From Gemmataceae bacterium (GTDB taxonomy: Bacteria; Planctomycetota; Planctomycetia; Gemmatales; Gemmataceae), in NCBI GenBank assembly GCA_022614915.1, contig JAKEHV010000338.1, positions 1 through 55,948 of the forward strand: 55,948 nucleotides of DNA, written 5' to 3'. Made by a program: the position numbers and the translations under genes. Below are positions 1-7,517 of the stretch, one piece after another. Under the pieces are notes generated by a model. It ran no database searches. It had not been told where the DNA came from and was given only the letters and a program-made list of their open reading frames with translations. Position 1 is the stretch's first letter. Every line of letters starts with the position of its first letter.

Positions 1-61
1 CGGCGAAAGAGAACACTGCGGGAAGGAACAAGAATGCTGCAGTGAGGAAGAATCGTCTCAT
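1..61 (-). CDS. 5' end of a secreted protein gene, cut by the window edge
   Basis: Reading leftward from an ATG at 61, the first 20 codons give MRRFFLTAAFLFLPAVFSFA. This is a textbook signal peptide start: two arginines followed by a hydrophobic stretch. A GAGGTG ribosome-binding site lies just upstream of the ATG. The mature protein is outside the window, so no function can be given. It is divergent from the aldolase gene, and the two share about 135 bases of upstream DNA. Confidence 0.6.
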   Translation of the reverse strand, partial: MRRFFLTAAFLFLPAVFSFA

Positions 62-196
62 CAACACCTCGGAATGGTGCACTTGGCGGGAGAATAGCCT
101 CGGGCGGGCAATTACATGAAGTATACGCGGCTGCTTCACAGATTTCTATAATCCCAAGGATACACTCGAAGGCTTCAAGAGAGAAAGAGGCGTGCC

Positions 197-1303
197 ATGT
201 CCGACACCAAAACCGCCAGCGTAACCCGCCTACTCGGCCTCAACCTGACGCCCGGTAAGCTGCGCGGCTTGCAGTGCATCAGCAATCCGGGCGGCACGCT
301 GACCATGGTGGCCTTGGACCAGAACAGCTCCATGATCACGATGATCAAGGATAGCCTGAAAAGGAAAGGTGAAAGCCGCGAACCCACCTATCTGGAAATC
401 GTGGAAGCGAAAGTGCACCTGGCGCGCTGCTTAGCGCCCGGCGCAAGCGCGCTCTTGGTGGACGCCTACTACGGCGCTTGGAACACCGTCGCCAGTTTCG
501 CGTTGCCGCGCGACGTGGGCCTGTTGGTGCGCGTCGAGCGCTCGGGCGGCGAGAAGAACAGCCGGGGCGCGCCGATGGGAGCCATCGAATCGGGTTGGAG
601 CGCTGCCAAGATCAAGCGCATGGGCGCCAATGCCGTGAAGCTCTTAGCGCCTTTCGAACCGACGGAAGAAACGAGCGCCGAGCATCAATTCAACCTGGTG
701 CGGAAAGTGTACGAGGAATGCCAGAAACTCGACATTCTCATGCTCTTGGAGCCGGTCGCCTTCCCATTCGATGGCGAGAAGAAAGACAGCAAGACGTTGC
801 TTGATCGCAAGGCGCGGACGGTTATCGATAGCGCGAAGATTCTCAGCCGGCACTGCGACGTCTACAAGGCGGAGTTCCCCGGCACGCTTGGCCACGAAAC
901 CGACGGCCAACTCCTCGAAAACCTGCACAAGCTGGACGAGGCCAGTGCCACGCCTTGGGTGCTCTTAAGCGCGGGGGTCGATTTCCCGCAGTACAAGAAA
1001 CAGGTGGAAATGGCGGTGAAGGCCGGCGCCAGCGGCGTCTTGGGCGGCCGCGCGTTCTGGAAAGAGTACTTCCTGCAAGAAGGCTTCGCCGCCCGCGACC
1101 AGTTTGCCCGCGGCGAGTGCGTCCAGCGCGTCCATCAAATCGACGAGATCGTTAAAGTGCAGGGCAAGCCTTGGTTCAAGCACTATGGGCTGACCAAGGA
1201 GGAACTGTCCTTATTCCGTACAACAGAGCATTGGCACTTCCGCTATGGAGGCGCCGACCAAGGCGGCGGTTCCGGCGGCGGGGTCGCGGGGGAAGTCTAT
1301 TAG
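197..1303 (+). CDS. LacD-like class I aldolase (tagatose-1,6-bisphosphate aldolase family)
   Basis: This 368-residue protein resembles the LacD/fructose-bisphosphate aldolase family, TIM-barrel enzymes that cleave ketose bisphosphates through a lysine Schiff base. Visible family features are the N-terminal segment with MVALDQNSSM (near residue 36), a central LLEPVAF strand, VYKAEFPG with the likely Schiff-base lysine near residue 224, LLSAGVDF, and a C-terminal GASGVLGGRAFWKE phosphate-binding segment. The start follows a GAGAAAGAGG ribosome-binding site. The last 20 residues are glycine-rich and look like a nonconserved tail. No lactose or galactose genes adjoin it, so the true substrate is uncertain; a general sugar-phosphate or sulfosugar aldolase is possible. 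Confidence 0.85.
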   Translation: MSDTKTASVTRLLGLNLTPGKLRGLQCISNPGGTLTMVALDQNSSMITMIKDSLKRKGESREPTYLEIVEAKVHLARCLAPGASALLVDAYYGAWNTVASFALPRDVGLLVRVERSGGEKNSRGAPMGAIESGWSAAKIKRMGANAVKLLAPFEPTEETSAEHQFNLVRKVYEECQKLDILMLLEPVAFPFDGEKKDSKTLLDRKARTVIDSAKILSRHCDVYKAEFPGTLGHETDGQLLENLHKLDEASATPWVLLSAGVDFPQYKKQVEMAVKAGASGVLGGRAFWKEYFLQEGFAARDQFARGECVQRVHQIDEIVKVQGKPWFKHYGLTKEELSLFRTTEHWHFRYGGADQGGGSGGGVAGEVY

Positions 1304-1702
1304 CCTCGGTTATGGCGAACGTCACAACTGCTACTTTTTTTCAGTTGCCAATTGAAAATTCAGGTGTGAACTGACGCTTTTTGGAAACCTTCCAGTCGCT
1401 ACTTTCGTCACATTTTTTCTAGATTCGCGCTCTTGCCGTTTGATTTCTCGTCCGTAAATCAGGGCAAGTTAACAGATGTTAACTTTCTCGAATCTGGAAA
1501 GTTCGGGTCATTGGGGTAGGCCGCGGCAGTTGGAGAATCCACGCCGCAACCTGCCCACTTTCCAGTGCCTCCGAGCGTTGCCCTTTCCCACCTGAGTGCC
1601 TCCCACACACTCAACGGGGCCACTGTAGCCGTGGAGCCACAGCGATGGCGCTCCAACACGTTTGTTTTTTTCAACTTGGATTTCGCAACAGGAGGGATTC
1701 CC
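1304..1702. other. intergenic region, AT-richer, no gene supported
   Basis: No convincing gene is seen in these 399 bases. GC is lower than in the flanking genes and there are several T-runs. The sequence GTTAAC-AGAT-GTTAAC at 1468-1483 is a paired palindromic hexamer that could be an operator or promoter-proximal site. A strong GGAGGG ribosome-binding site at 1691 serves the next gene. An open frame extends upstream from that gene to 1565, but it lacks a ribosome-binding site and would bury the signal peptide. Confidence 0.4.
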
Positions 1703-2866
1703 ATGTCGCGCGATATTGTTGTCTCGTTCACTGGCCCTCGCTTGCGCGTCGGGCTAGTGTTCACGGCGCTGGCTTTGTGCACCTCTAGTCTATCGGCGAA
1801 CGAAAAACCCCGGCTACGATTGCTCGACGACGAAACGCATGCCTTATATCTGTCGTTTTGGCCGAAGAGCAACGATCCCTGGCTTAACGAACTGAAAAAG
1901 AAAGACCTCATCTTCTACGACGACTCCGTCATGCCGCACGCATATCAGGACTGGGACGGCGGGCTGCCGGGCGTGCATAGCCCTTCGTACAACATCAGCG
2001 CCATCCGCGGCGAGCCGTTCGGCAACGCCAATCGCGAGTTTCCATGGAGCTCGCCCGCAGGCTTGCACGAGAGTCCCAACTTCAAGGCCTTTCGCTTCGT
2101 CAGCATCCCGCCGGGCAAAGCCATCCTCTGGTGGCGCGAACGCATTGCCGGCGACCGCTCGGCCAGCTTCCGCTGGCAATATCCCGCGGGCACCGTCTTC
2201 GGCGAAATCTTGCTGGTGTCTGATCCCGACGGCCACGATTGGGCATTCGAGCTAAGGACGCGGACGCGCTCCGACAAGGGCTGGATCATGAACGCATTCC
2301 GCCCGTTCACGACCGAGCGCGAGCTGGTTGCCCGTATCAAGGAGCTGGTTCCGAACTGGCGCGAGCGGCCGGAATTGGCCAAGATCGTCAAGGGCGAATT
2401 GGAACGCGAAGAGTCCCTGCGGCTCGTAAACAACCATGACCGCGTGATCTTCGACGTCACCGCGCTGGCCAGTCACCTGCCGGCGATCGATGATGAATTG
2501 GTCCGCAAGCTTTTAGCCACGCCGTTCAAGTCGGCGCTCGGTCAGGGCTGGAAGCAAGGGGCGGACGGGACCGAGGCCTTTGCCCCGACTACCAACGCGG
2601 CCTTCCACATTGTGCCGAAAAACTACAAAGGCGGCTTCATCGAAGTGTCGAGCAATTCCTGCATGCGCTGCCACGATTCGACGCTGATGCACGCCCGCGA
2701 CTTCCAAGCCCGCCGCGACTGGTACGGCCGGGTTCGCGGCTCGGACAATATCTTTTCGTTCCACATCTTCGAACCGGGCAGCATCTCGTTCAACGGCTTC
2801 AGCCGTGAGCCGCAAGTGCGGCGCGCGCTGGTGGACGCGGGGCTGTTGCAGAAATGGGAGGATTAA
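1703..2866 (+). CDS. secreted protein with one c-type heme motif
   Basis: The ATG at 1703 has GGAGGG seven bases upstream and begins a signal peptide (residues 1-31, ending around SLSAN). That makes a 387-residue exported protein. The only recognisable motif is CMRCHD at about residue 320, a CxxCH c-type heme attachment site close to the C-terminus and preceded by FIEVSSNS. The rest is a mixed alpha/beta protein with many aromatic residues (FWPKSNDPW, ILWWRERI, SFRWQYPAG) that I do not recognise. A periplasmic heme protein is the safe description. It stands alone, ending 15 bases before the end of the convergent PIN toxin gene. Confidence 0.7.
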   Translation: MSRDIVVSFTGPRLRVGLVFTALALCTSSLSANEKPRLRLLDDETHALYLSFWPKSNDPWLNELKKKDLIFYDDSVMPHAYQDWDGGLPGVHSPSYNISAIRGEPFGNANREFPWSSPAGLHESPNFKAFRFVSIPPGKAILWWRERIAGDRSASFRWQYPAGTVFGEILLVSDPDGHDWAFELRTRTRSDKGWIMNAFRPFTTERELVARIKELVPNWRERPELAKIVKGELEREESLRLVNNHDRVIFDVTALASHLPAIDDELVRKLLATPFKSALGQGWKQGADGTEAFAPTTNAAFHIVPKNYKGGFIEVSSNSCMRCHDSTLMHARDFQARRDWYGRVRGSDNIFSFHIFEPGSISFNGFSREPQVRRALVDAGLLQKWED

Positions 2867-2880
2867 GGAGTTGGAATAAG

Positions 2881-3309
2881 CTAGTCCAGCCAGTTTTCTA
2901 CGCGCAACCCTGGCACGCGTTCGAAGTCGTGTCGATTGGCGGAAAGGAGGACTGCATCGTTGACCAATGCCGTTGCCGCGATTTTGAGGTCCATTGTGCC
3001 AAGTCGCAGTCGTTGAGCACGCAAGTCGTCGAACTTTCGTGCTGCAGATTCATCGAATGGTGCGATTTCGAACTCCTGATAGAATTCAAAAAGTTTGGCA
3101 AGCTCTCGATAGCCGGAGACTTGCCGATGCGCCGTCTTTTCTTTGGCAATGACGGCAAGCCATCCTCGCATGCGCTCCTCGACTGTAACGATTGCGACAC
3201 CCACGACTTCGGTTTGCGGGATCGCATTCAGGCGCTGAATCAGTCGGCGACCACGTTCGCTATCGGGATACTTGAAGAAAGTAGCATGATCCGTATCGAC
3301 GAGGATCAT
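2881..3309 (-). CDS. PIN-domain ribonuclease, VapC-like toxin
   Basis: This 142-residue protein begins MILVDTDHATFF and carries the spaced acidic residues of a PIN nuclease: D5, E44 (or E45), D107 in LGTMDLKIAATAL, and D128 near the end. PIN toxins of VapBC modules cut tRNA or rRNA when their antitoxin is degraded. The start at 3309 overlaps the antitoxin stop by four bases (ATGA), with a GGAG upstream, so the two are translationally coupled. A longer frame reaches 3366 but overlaps the antitoxin and has no support. Toxin activity is inferred from family and arrangement. Confidence 0.85.
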   Translation of the reverse strand: MILVDTDHATFFKYPDSERGRRLIQRLNAIPQTEVVGVAIVTVEERMRGWLAVIAKEKTAHRQVSGYRELAKLFEFYQEFEIAPFDESAARKFDDLRAQRLRLGTMDLKIAATALVNDAVLLSANRHDFERVPGLRVENWLD

Positions 3310-3518
3310 TCCGGAGACTCCCCATTTCGCGCCGCTGCGCGCTCCGCTTCCCGCATGCGCAGGCACTCTTCGTCAACCTCACGCATGAACTCACTGTCGC
3401 CGAACATGCCGACAGTATTGCGCCAATTTTTGCGAGCACGAGTCGACGTTTGGACTGCCAATGCGAGCTCCAAGGCTTCGACTCGTTTCGCCAAAGTCTC
3501 TAGTGTCAGTTCGGACAT
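3306..3518 (-). CDS. putative antitoxin partner of the PIN toxin
   Basis: This is a 70-residue acidic/basic helical protein (MSELTLETLAKRVEALELAL...) encoded immediately before the PIN toxin and overlapping it by ATGA. The N-terminal half is heptad-like (LAKRVEALELAL), suggesting a coiled coil. The C-terminal half contains GMFGDSEFMREVDEE and would be the toxin-binding tail. It lacks an obvious AbrB or ribbon-helix-helix DNA-binding domain, so autoregulation cannot be assumed. The ATG at 3518 has GGAG about seven bases upstream; a GTG at 3530 overlaps that site and is less likely. Antitoxin identity rests on size, order and overlap. Confidence 0.75.
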   Translation of the reverse strand: MSELTLETLAKRVEALELALAVQTSTRARKNWRNTVGMFGDSEFMREVDEECLRMREAERAAARNGESPE

Positions 3519-3659
3519 AGCGATCTCCACTCACGCAACTTTCTCAGATTATCGTACCGGAATGAGACCCCGCGAGCAATTCAATCATCGCTGTTTGGCT
3601 TTTCCGGCGGCATTATTCGCCGGGAATCGGATGGTGGTTCTGGGCAAAGGAGGACACCA

Positions 3660-3770
3660 ATGGAAATCACGGAAAAGTTCGTCTGGAGCAAAATCGAGGC
3701 CAAAGCAGGCGAGAATCTGAACCTGATTCTGTCACGCAAAGAGGCCGAACGAAAAGCAGGTGAGGAAGTT
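3660..3770 (+). pseudogene. possible gene 5' fragment with a strong ribosome-binding site
   Basis: AAAGGAGG lies directly upstream of an ATG that opens MEITEKFVWSKIEAK, followed by about 20 more charged, plausible residues up to about 3765. The frame then runs to 4382, entirely antisense to the well-supported secreted-protein gene at 3771-4745, and the residues there lose protein-like character. The simplest reading is the 5' remnant of a small gene whose 3' part was lost or overwritten. A genuine short overlapping gene cannot be excluded. Confidence 0.3.
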
Positions 3771-4745
3771 TTACGGTGTGGAGGTCGGCGCTTTGGGGAT
3801 CGGCGTGGGCTTCACGGTCGGGTTACCGTACACGCTCGGGCTTTGCAAAACAGCCGGCGGGCAGGTCGTGGACAACGGACAAGCGTTTTTCGCCGGCTCC
3901 ACGGGACTCGACCATCTTTGCCCCTTGCCTGCCTCAATGAGGTAGCTCTTGAAGAGCTCAACCACGTTGGCGTCGATGATGCCGTCGCCTTCGTACCGGA
4001 TGATGAAGTTGAACATGTTGCTGTGCTGCGAAGACTTTGCCGGCTCCGGCTTGTCTGTTTTCTCACTGGTCGCGGGATTCTGTCCGGTGACGTTTTTCAA
4101 AAGCTCAACTACTTGGGCGTCAACGACTCCCTCTCCTTCGTAGCGAAGCACGAGGTGGAACAGATGCTTGGGCTGCTGCAAGGGCGCGGGCACGGGATAG
4201 ACTCCCTTCTGCATGTTGACGGGGTCGGCCGGTTTGCTCGACGGCACAACGGCATGTTGAGCGGGCACGACATTCCTGTCCGACATGACGGCAAAACTGC
4301 CGGTAGTCGAAATCGGCTGGAGCGGCGCGTTTCCCTTCGCAGCGAGTTTGTGCGGCGGCGAAGCCTGCTTTACGCTCTTTAGAAATGCATCCACCTGTGC
4401 CTGCACTCCGAGCGTATGGTGAACGACCAGAATCCGCGCGGGCGCGAAGTAGCTGAGGTGCCCTTGAGGGTGACTGCCCGCAACGGTGATGCGCCAACTT
4501 CCGGGTTCGATGACTTGCGGAATCGTGTCGGCAATCCATTGGCCGAGTTGCGGGTCTTCTCCGTACTCGCTAAGCGAGTAGACGGAACGAATCAAAGCGT
4601 TCTTGCCGGCGCTTGGAGCAATCGCGTTCGCGGTTGGTGTCGAAGCCACCTTCCCGGGCGTGTCGCCGGCTTGTCCGCCGGCGGCGATCAAGAGTGCACA
4701 GCCCAGCGACATTGTTAAGAGCGATTCAAAGCGCAAACGAGACAT
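3771..4745 (-). CDS. secreted protein with duplicated RYEG(E/D)G motif
   Basis: This 324-residue protein has an N-terminal signal peptide (to about residue 26, AAGGQAG). Residues 50-125 (VYSLSEYGEDPQLGQWI...IEPGSWR...ARILVVHHTLGVQAQVDAFL) resemble a domain common in planctomycetal secreted proteins and secretin-like N-termini: a short strand/helix unit that ends in a V-x-x-QVxxFL helix. Residues 195-218 and 244-267 are near-identical copies (LRYEGEGVVDAQVVELLKN and IRYEGDGIIDANVVELFKS), joined by Pro/Lys-rich linkers. The C-terminus is Pro-rich. AAGGAG eight bases before the ATG supports the start. Function is unknown; an envelope role is inferred. Confidence 0.75.
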   Translation of the reverse strand: MSRLRFESLLTMSLGCALLIAAGGQAGDTPGKVASTPTANAIAPSAGKNALIRSVYSLSEYGEDPQLGQWIADTIPQVIEPGSWRITVAGSHPQGHLSYFAPARILVVHHTLGVQAQVDAFLKSVKQASPPHKLAAKGNAPLQPISTTGSFAVMSDRNVVPAQHAVVPSSKPADPVNMQKGVYPVPAPLQQPKHLFHLVLRYEGEGVVDAQVVELLKNVTGQNPATSEKTDKPEPAKSSQHSNMFNFIIRYEGDGIIDANVVELFKSYLIEAGKGQRWSSPVEPAKNACPLSTTCPPAVLQSPSVYGNPTVKPTPIPKAPTSTP

Positions 4746-4948
4746 GGGAGTTTCTCCTTCCTTGGAGGCACAGGAATCCGGAGATTAGAAGGAATTGCCA
4801 AGATACGGTCAAGGGCAAGCGGTCAGTTTATTCGCAACCAGCGCCGCACAGTTCCTGTACCGGCACCGGTCGGCCGCTGGGCGCCTCACTTGCAACAATC
4901 CCAAAACGCACTAGAATTCTTCCGCCGCCTATCTCCAAGGTCCGCACA

Positions 4949-5584
4949 ATGGCTCAGCCGCGTTCGCTCGCGTCCGTGACCGCCATCGGGGTCATCAACA
5001 TCGTCGTCGCGTCCCTCCTTCTGCTTCTACAGTTCTGCGGCCTCGTTATCATGCTCGTCGGCGAGGACTTCATCAACGATCCCAACGCGAAAGCGATGGA
5101 ACGATTCCTGGAACAGAACATACCCGCTCACCATGTCACGCAGGTGTTCAACACCGTCTTCTATTTGCTCTTGTCGGTCCTGCTGCTCGTCTTTGCCATT
5201 GGCTTATTGCGGCGCAGCAACGGTTGCCGCGTGGGCACCATTCTGTTGTCCTGGATCTACATCTTCGCCGCCGTCGCGCAGTTGATTTACTATTTCGTGC
5301 TGGTCGCCCCGCAGATGTCGCGGTTTTTCCAAATGGCCGGCATTCCCGGCATTCAGGATGCGCGCTTCCTCGTCACCATTACCACCATTATTTACGTCGT
5401 CATCGTCCTCGTCACGTCGGTCTACGCCTTGATCGTGGCGTTGCATTTGAGCCGGGCGTACGTCAAGGAGTATTTTTGGGCCGATGCGTCCGACTTCGAC
5501 GAGTCGCGCGACGAGCGGCGGCCGGCAGACGACGATTGGTATGAGCGGCGTCAGCGTAGTCTCGAGGAAGAAGAAGGGTATTGA
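4949..5584 (+). CDS. four-helix integral membrane protein
   Basis: This 211-residue protein has four hydrophobic stretches: about residues 10-34 (IGVINIVVASLLLLLQFCGLV), 68-88 (FYLLLSVLLLVFAIGLL), 98-120 (TILLSWIYIFAAVAQLIYYFVLV) and 147-172. A highly charged tail of Asp/Glu/Arg follows (ESRDERRPADDDWYERR). The frame stays open upstream to 4613, but the ATG at 4949 (MAQPRSLASVTAIG) starts directly before the first helix. I do not recognise a named family; such small membrane proteins are common in planctomycetes. The tail is presumably cytoplasmic. Confidence 0.7.
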   Translation: MAQPRSLASVTAIGVINIVVASLLLLLQFCGLVIMLVGEDFINDPNAKAMERFLEQNIPAHHVTQVFNTVFYLLLSVLLLVFAIGLLRRSNGCRVGTILLSWIYIFAAVAQLIYYFVLVAPQMSRFFQMAGIPGIQDARFLVTITTIIYVVIVLVTSVYALIVALHLSRAYVKEYFWADASDFDESRDERRPADDDWYERRQRSLEEEEGY

Positions 5585-5595
5585 CTCAGGCGAGT

Positions 5596-5656
5596 GTAGC
5601 CGCATTCGCAAGAATGCGGGTGTCGCCGTGACCGGAATTCTCGCGGATTCCGCTAC
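5596..5656 (+). repeat. ~60-bp double-hairpin dispersed repeat, copy 1
   Basis: Copy 1 of a family also at 32673-32737 (opposite strand) and 35081-35140. The ends GTAGC and GCTAC pair. Inside are two hairpins: CCGCATTC-GCAA-GAATGCGG, with a tetraloop, and GGAATTC-TCGC-GGATTCC. The predicted shape is a closing stem with two arms. It begins 11 bases after one gene and lies 18 bases before the sirtuin start, so it may affect termination or RNA stability. Confidence 0.7.
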
Positions 5657-5674
5657 GATGATGGTCGAGGTGAG

Positions 5675-6430
5675 ATGGAAGAGCAATTGGAGCACGCGGC
5701 GCGCCTGCTGCGCGGGGCGCGGCGCGTGGCGGTCTTGACCGGCGCGGGCATCTCCGCCGAGAGCGGCTTGGCGACCTTTCGCGGCGCGGGCGGTCTGTGG
5801 GAAGGCCAGCGCGTCGAGGACGTGGCCACCCCGCGCGCCTTCGAGCGTGACGCGGCACTGGTTTGGCGCTTCTATAACCTCCGCCGCGCCAATTTGGCCA
5901 CGGTGCAGCCCAACCCAGGCCATCGGGCTTTAGTCGATTTGGAGAATCGGCTCACCGGCAACTTCACACTCGTCACGCAAAACGTGGACGGCCTGCACCA
6001 GGCGGCGGGGAGCAAGAACGTGCTCGAAATCCATGGCGCGATTCGCCTGGTGCGCTGCACGGGTTGCCGGCTGACGACCGACCGCGGCGTCGAGCCGCTG
6101 CCGGATTTGCCTAAGTGCGAAGACTGCGGCAGCCTCCTGCGTCCGGACGTGGTTTGGTTTGAAGAGATGTTGCCGCACGACGTGTGGCGTCAAGCGGAAG
6201 AGGCGGTCGGCGCATGCGAGTGCTTCCTGGTGATCGGCACGAGCGCGGTGGTGCATCCAGCGGCGGGCCTGGTCAGCTGGGCGCGCGCGAATCACGCCCG
6301 GATCATAGAGATTAACCTAACGGCCACCGTTGCAACGAGTTACGCTGACACTGCTCTGCAAGGACCATCGGGTGTGGTTTTGCCAGATTTGCTCAAGCGG
6401 TATGCCGAGGGCAAAACAGTGGACAGTTGA
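5675..6430 (+). CDS. cobB: SIR2-family NAD-dependent protein deacylase (class III, CobB-like)
   Basis: This 251-residue sirtuin removes acyl groups from lysines using NAD. It shows the Rossmann motif GAGISAESGLATFRG (residues 23-37), TQNVDGLHQAAG (101-112), catalytic His120 in EIHGA, and four zinc cysteines (C128, C131, C148, C151). Residues FYNLRR place Tyr67 and Arg70 in the YxxR arrangement that reads succinyl and malonyl groups in SIRT5/CobB-type enzymes, so desuccinylase activity is a fair inference. The last codons and the stop lie inside a dispersed ~200-bp repeat that starts near 6411, so the natural C-terminus may have been replaced. Confidence 0.92.
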   Translation: MEEQLEHAARLLRGARRVAVLTGAGISAESGLATFRGAGGLWEGQRVEDVATPRAFERDAALVWRFYNLRRANLATVQPNPGHRALVDLENRLTGNFTLVTQNVDGLHQAAGSKNVLEIHGAIRLVRCTGCRLTTDRGVEPLPDLPKCEDCGSLLRPDVVWFEEMLPHDVWRQAEEAVGACECFLVIGTSAVVHPAAGLVSWARANHARIIEINLTATVATSYADTALQGPSGVVLPDLLKRYAEGKTVDS

Positions 6431-6611
6431 AACTGCAGGACTTGTTAGCGGTTGGTAACAATCGAGGGGGTATGCCTATGCACGAGTTGGCAAGAACGAG
6501 TGTTTTCGCGATTTGCAAGTTGTTTTGAATAAATAGTTTATGACAATTCTCCCGTTCTTGCCAACAGGGGGTAAAAAGTGGCAAGAACGAGCCGTTCTTG
6601 CCACTTGCAAC
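6411..6611 (+). repeat. ~200-bp dispersed repeat, copy A
   Basis: This stretch matches the reverse complement of 45936-46139 at roughly 85-90 percent by eye, over its whole length. It begins in the sirtuin's last codons (GGCAAAACAGTGGACA) and ends about 37 bases before the folD start. It contains an inverted pair GTTGGCAAGAACG (6487 on) and CGTTCTTGCCAAC (6553 on), then a perfect 12-bp hairpin GTGGCAAGAACG-AGC-CGTTCTTGCCAC. No transposase is encoded, so it looks like a nonautonomous mobile element or a structured RNA element. Confidence 0.85.
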
Positions 6612-6648
6612 ATCGGCAACTGCGGGAATCTGTCCGGATGGTGCAAGA

Positions 6649-7515
6649 ATGGCATTGATCCTTGACGGCAAGAAACTGGCCCAAACCATGCAGGCGGAGA
6701 TCGCCGCCGAGGTCGCAAAGTTTGCGCAACAAACCGGCGTGCGGCCCGGATTGGCGGCGGTTCTTGTAGGTGAAAACTCCGCCAGCCAGGTTTATGTCCG
6801 CAACAAGCGCGCGGCATGCCAAAAAGTGGGCATGGAAAGCTGGCTCTACGATTTGCCGGAACTAACCACCCAGGCGCAGCTTTTGGAGCTGGTGCAACGG
6901 CTGAACGCCGATGCCAATGTGCACGGCATCCTTGTGCAACTGCCGCTGCCCAAACAGATCGACGAAGCGGCCCTTGTGCAAGCCGTCAGCCCCGAGAAGG
7001 ACGTGGACGGCTTCGGCGTCTACAGCCTTGGTCTCTTAGCAATGGGCAAACCGCGCTTTCTCCCGTGCACGCCGCTCGGGATCCAGCAGCTTCTTTTGCG
7101 CAACAACATCGCGATCGAGGGCCGTCATGTGGTCATCGTCGGCCGCAGCAACATCGTCGGCAAACCATTGGCGCTTATTCTCATGCAGAAGGCGGCAGGC
7201 GCCAACGCCACGGTCACTGTGTGCCACAGCAAGAGCGAACGGCTCGGCGAAATCACCAAGCAGGCGGACATCGTCATCGCGGCCATCGGCCAAACGCATT
7301 TCTTGAAGGCAGACATGGTGCGCCCGGGCGCGGTCGTCGTGGACGTCGGCATCAACCGGTTGCCGGGCGGGCTGACTGGGGATGTGGACTTCGCGGCGGT
7401 GGAGAAAGTCGCGTCGGCGATCACGCCGGTTCCAGGGGGCGTCGGGCCGATGACTATCACGATGTTGCTGCATAATACCTTGCAAGCTGCCCGATTTCAT
7501 GCCAACAATAGATAG
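6649..7515 (+). CDS. folD: bifunctional methylenetetrahydrofolate dehydrogenase/cyclohydrolase FolD
   Basis: This 288-residue enzyme interconverts 5,10-methylene-, methenyl- and 10-formyl-tetrahydrofolate in the cytoplasm, feeding purine and formyl-methionine synthesis. Signature segments are SASQVYVRNKRAACQKVGM with the catalytic Tyr and Lys, GILVQLPLPKQI, the KDVDGFG loop, the NADP-binding VVIVGRSNIVGKPLA, and PVPGGVGPMTITMLL near the end. The start MALILDGKKLAQ at 6649 is the family start; the frame extends to 6598 inside the upstream repeat. It sits two bases before the next gene, suggesting co-transcription. Confidence 0.97.
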   Translation: MALILDGKKLAQTMQAEIAAEVAKFAQQTGVRPGLAAVLVGENSASQVYVRNKRAACQKVGMESWLYDLPELTTQAQLLELVQRLNADANVHGILVQLPLPKQIDEAALVQAVSPEKDVDGFGVYSLGLLAMGKPRFLPCTPLGIQQLLLRNNIAIEGRHVVIVGRSNIVGKPLALILMQKAAGANATVTVCHSKSERLGEITKQADIVIAAIGQTHFLKADMVRPGAVVVDVGINRLPGGLTGDVDFAAVEKVASAITPVPGGVGPMTITMLLHNTLQAARFHANNR

Positions 7516-7517
7516 TC

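Noticed and set aside
5596-5656. Double-hairpin repeat considered as a tRNA-like or riboswitch element
   Set aside because: It occurs in three unrelated contexts and both orientations, so a dispersed repeat explains it better than a gene-specific riboswitch.
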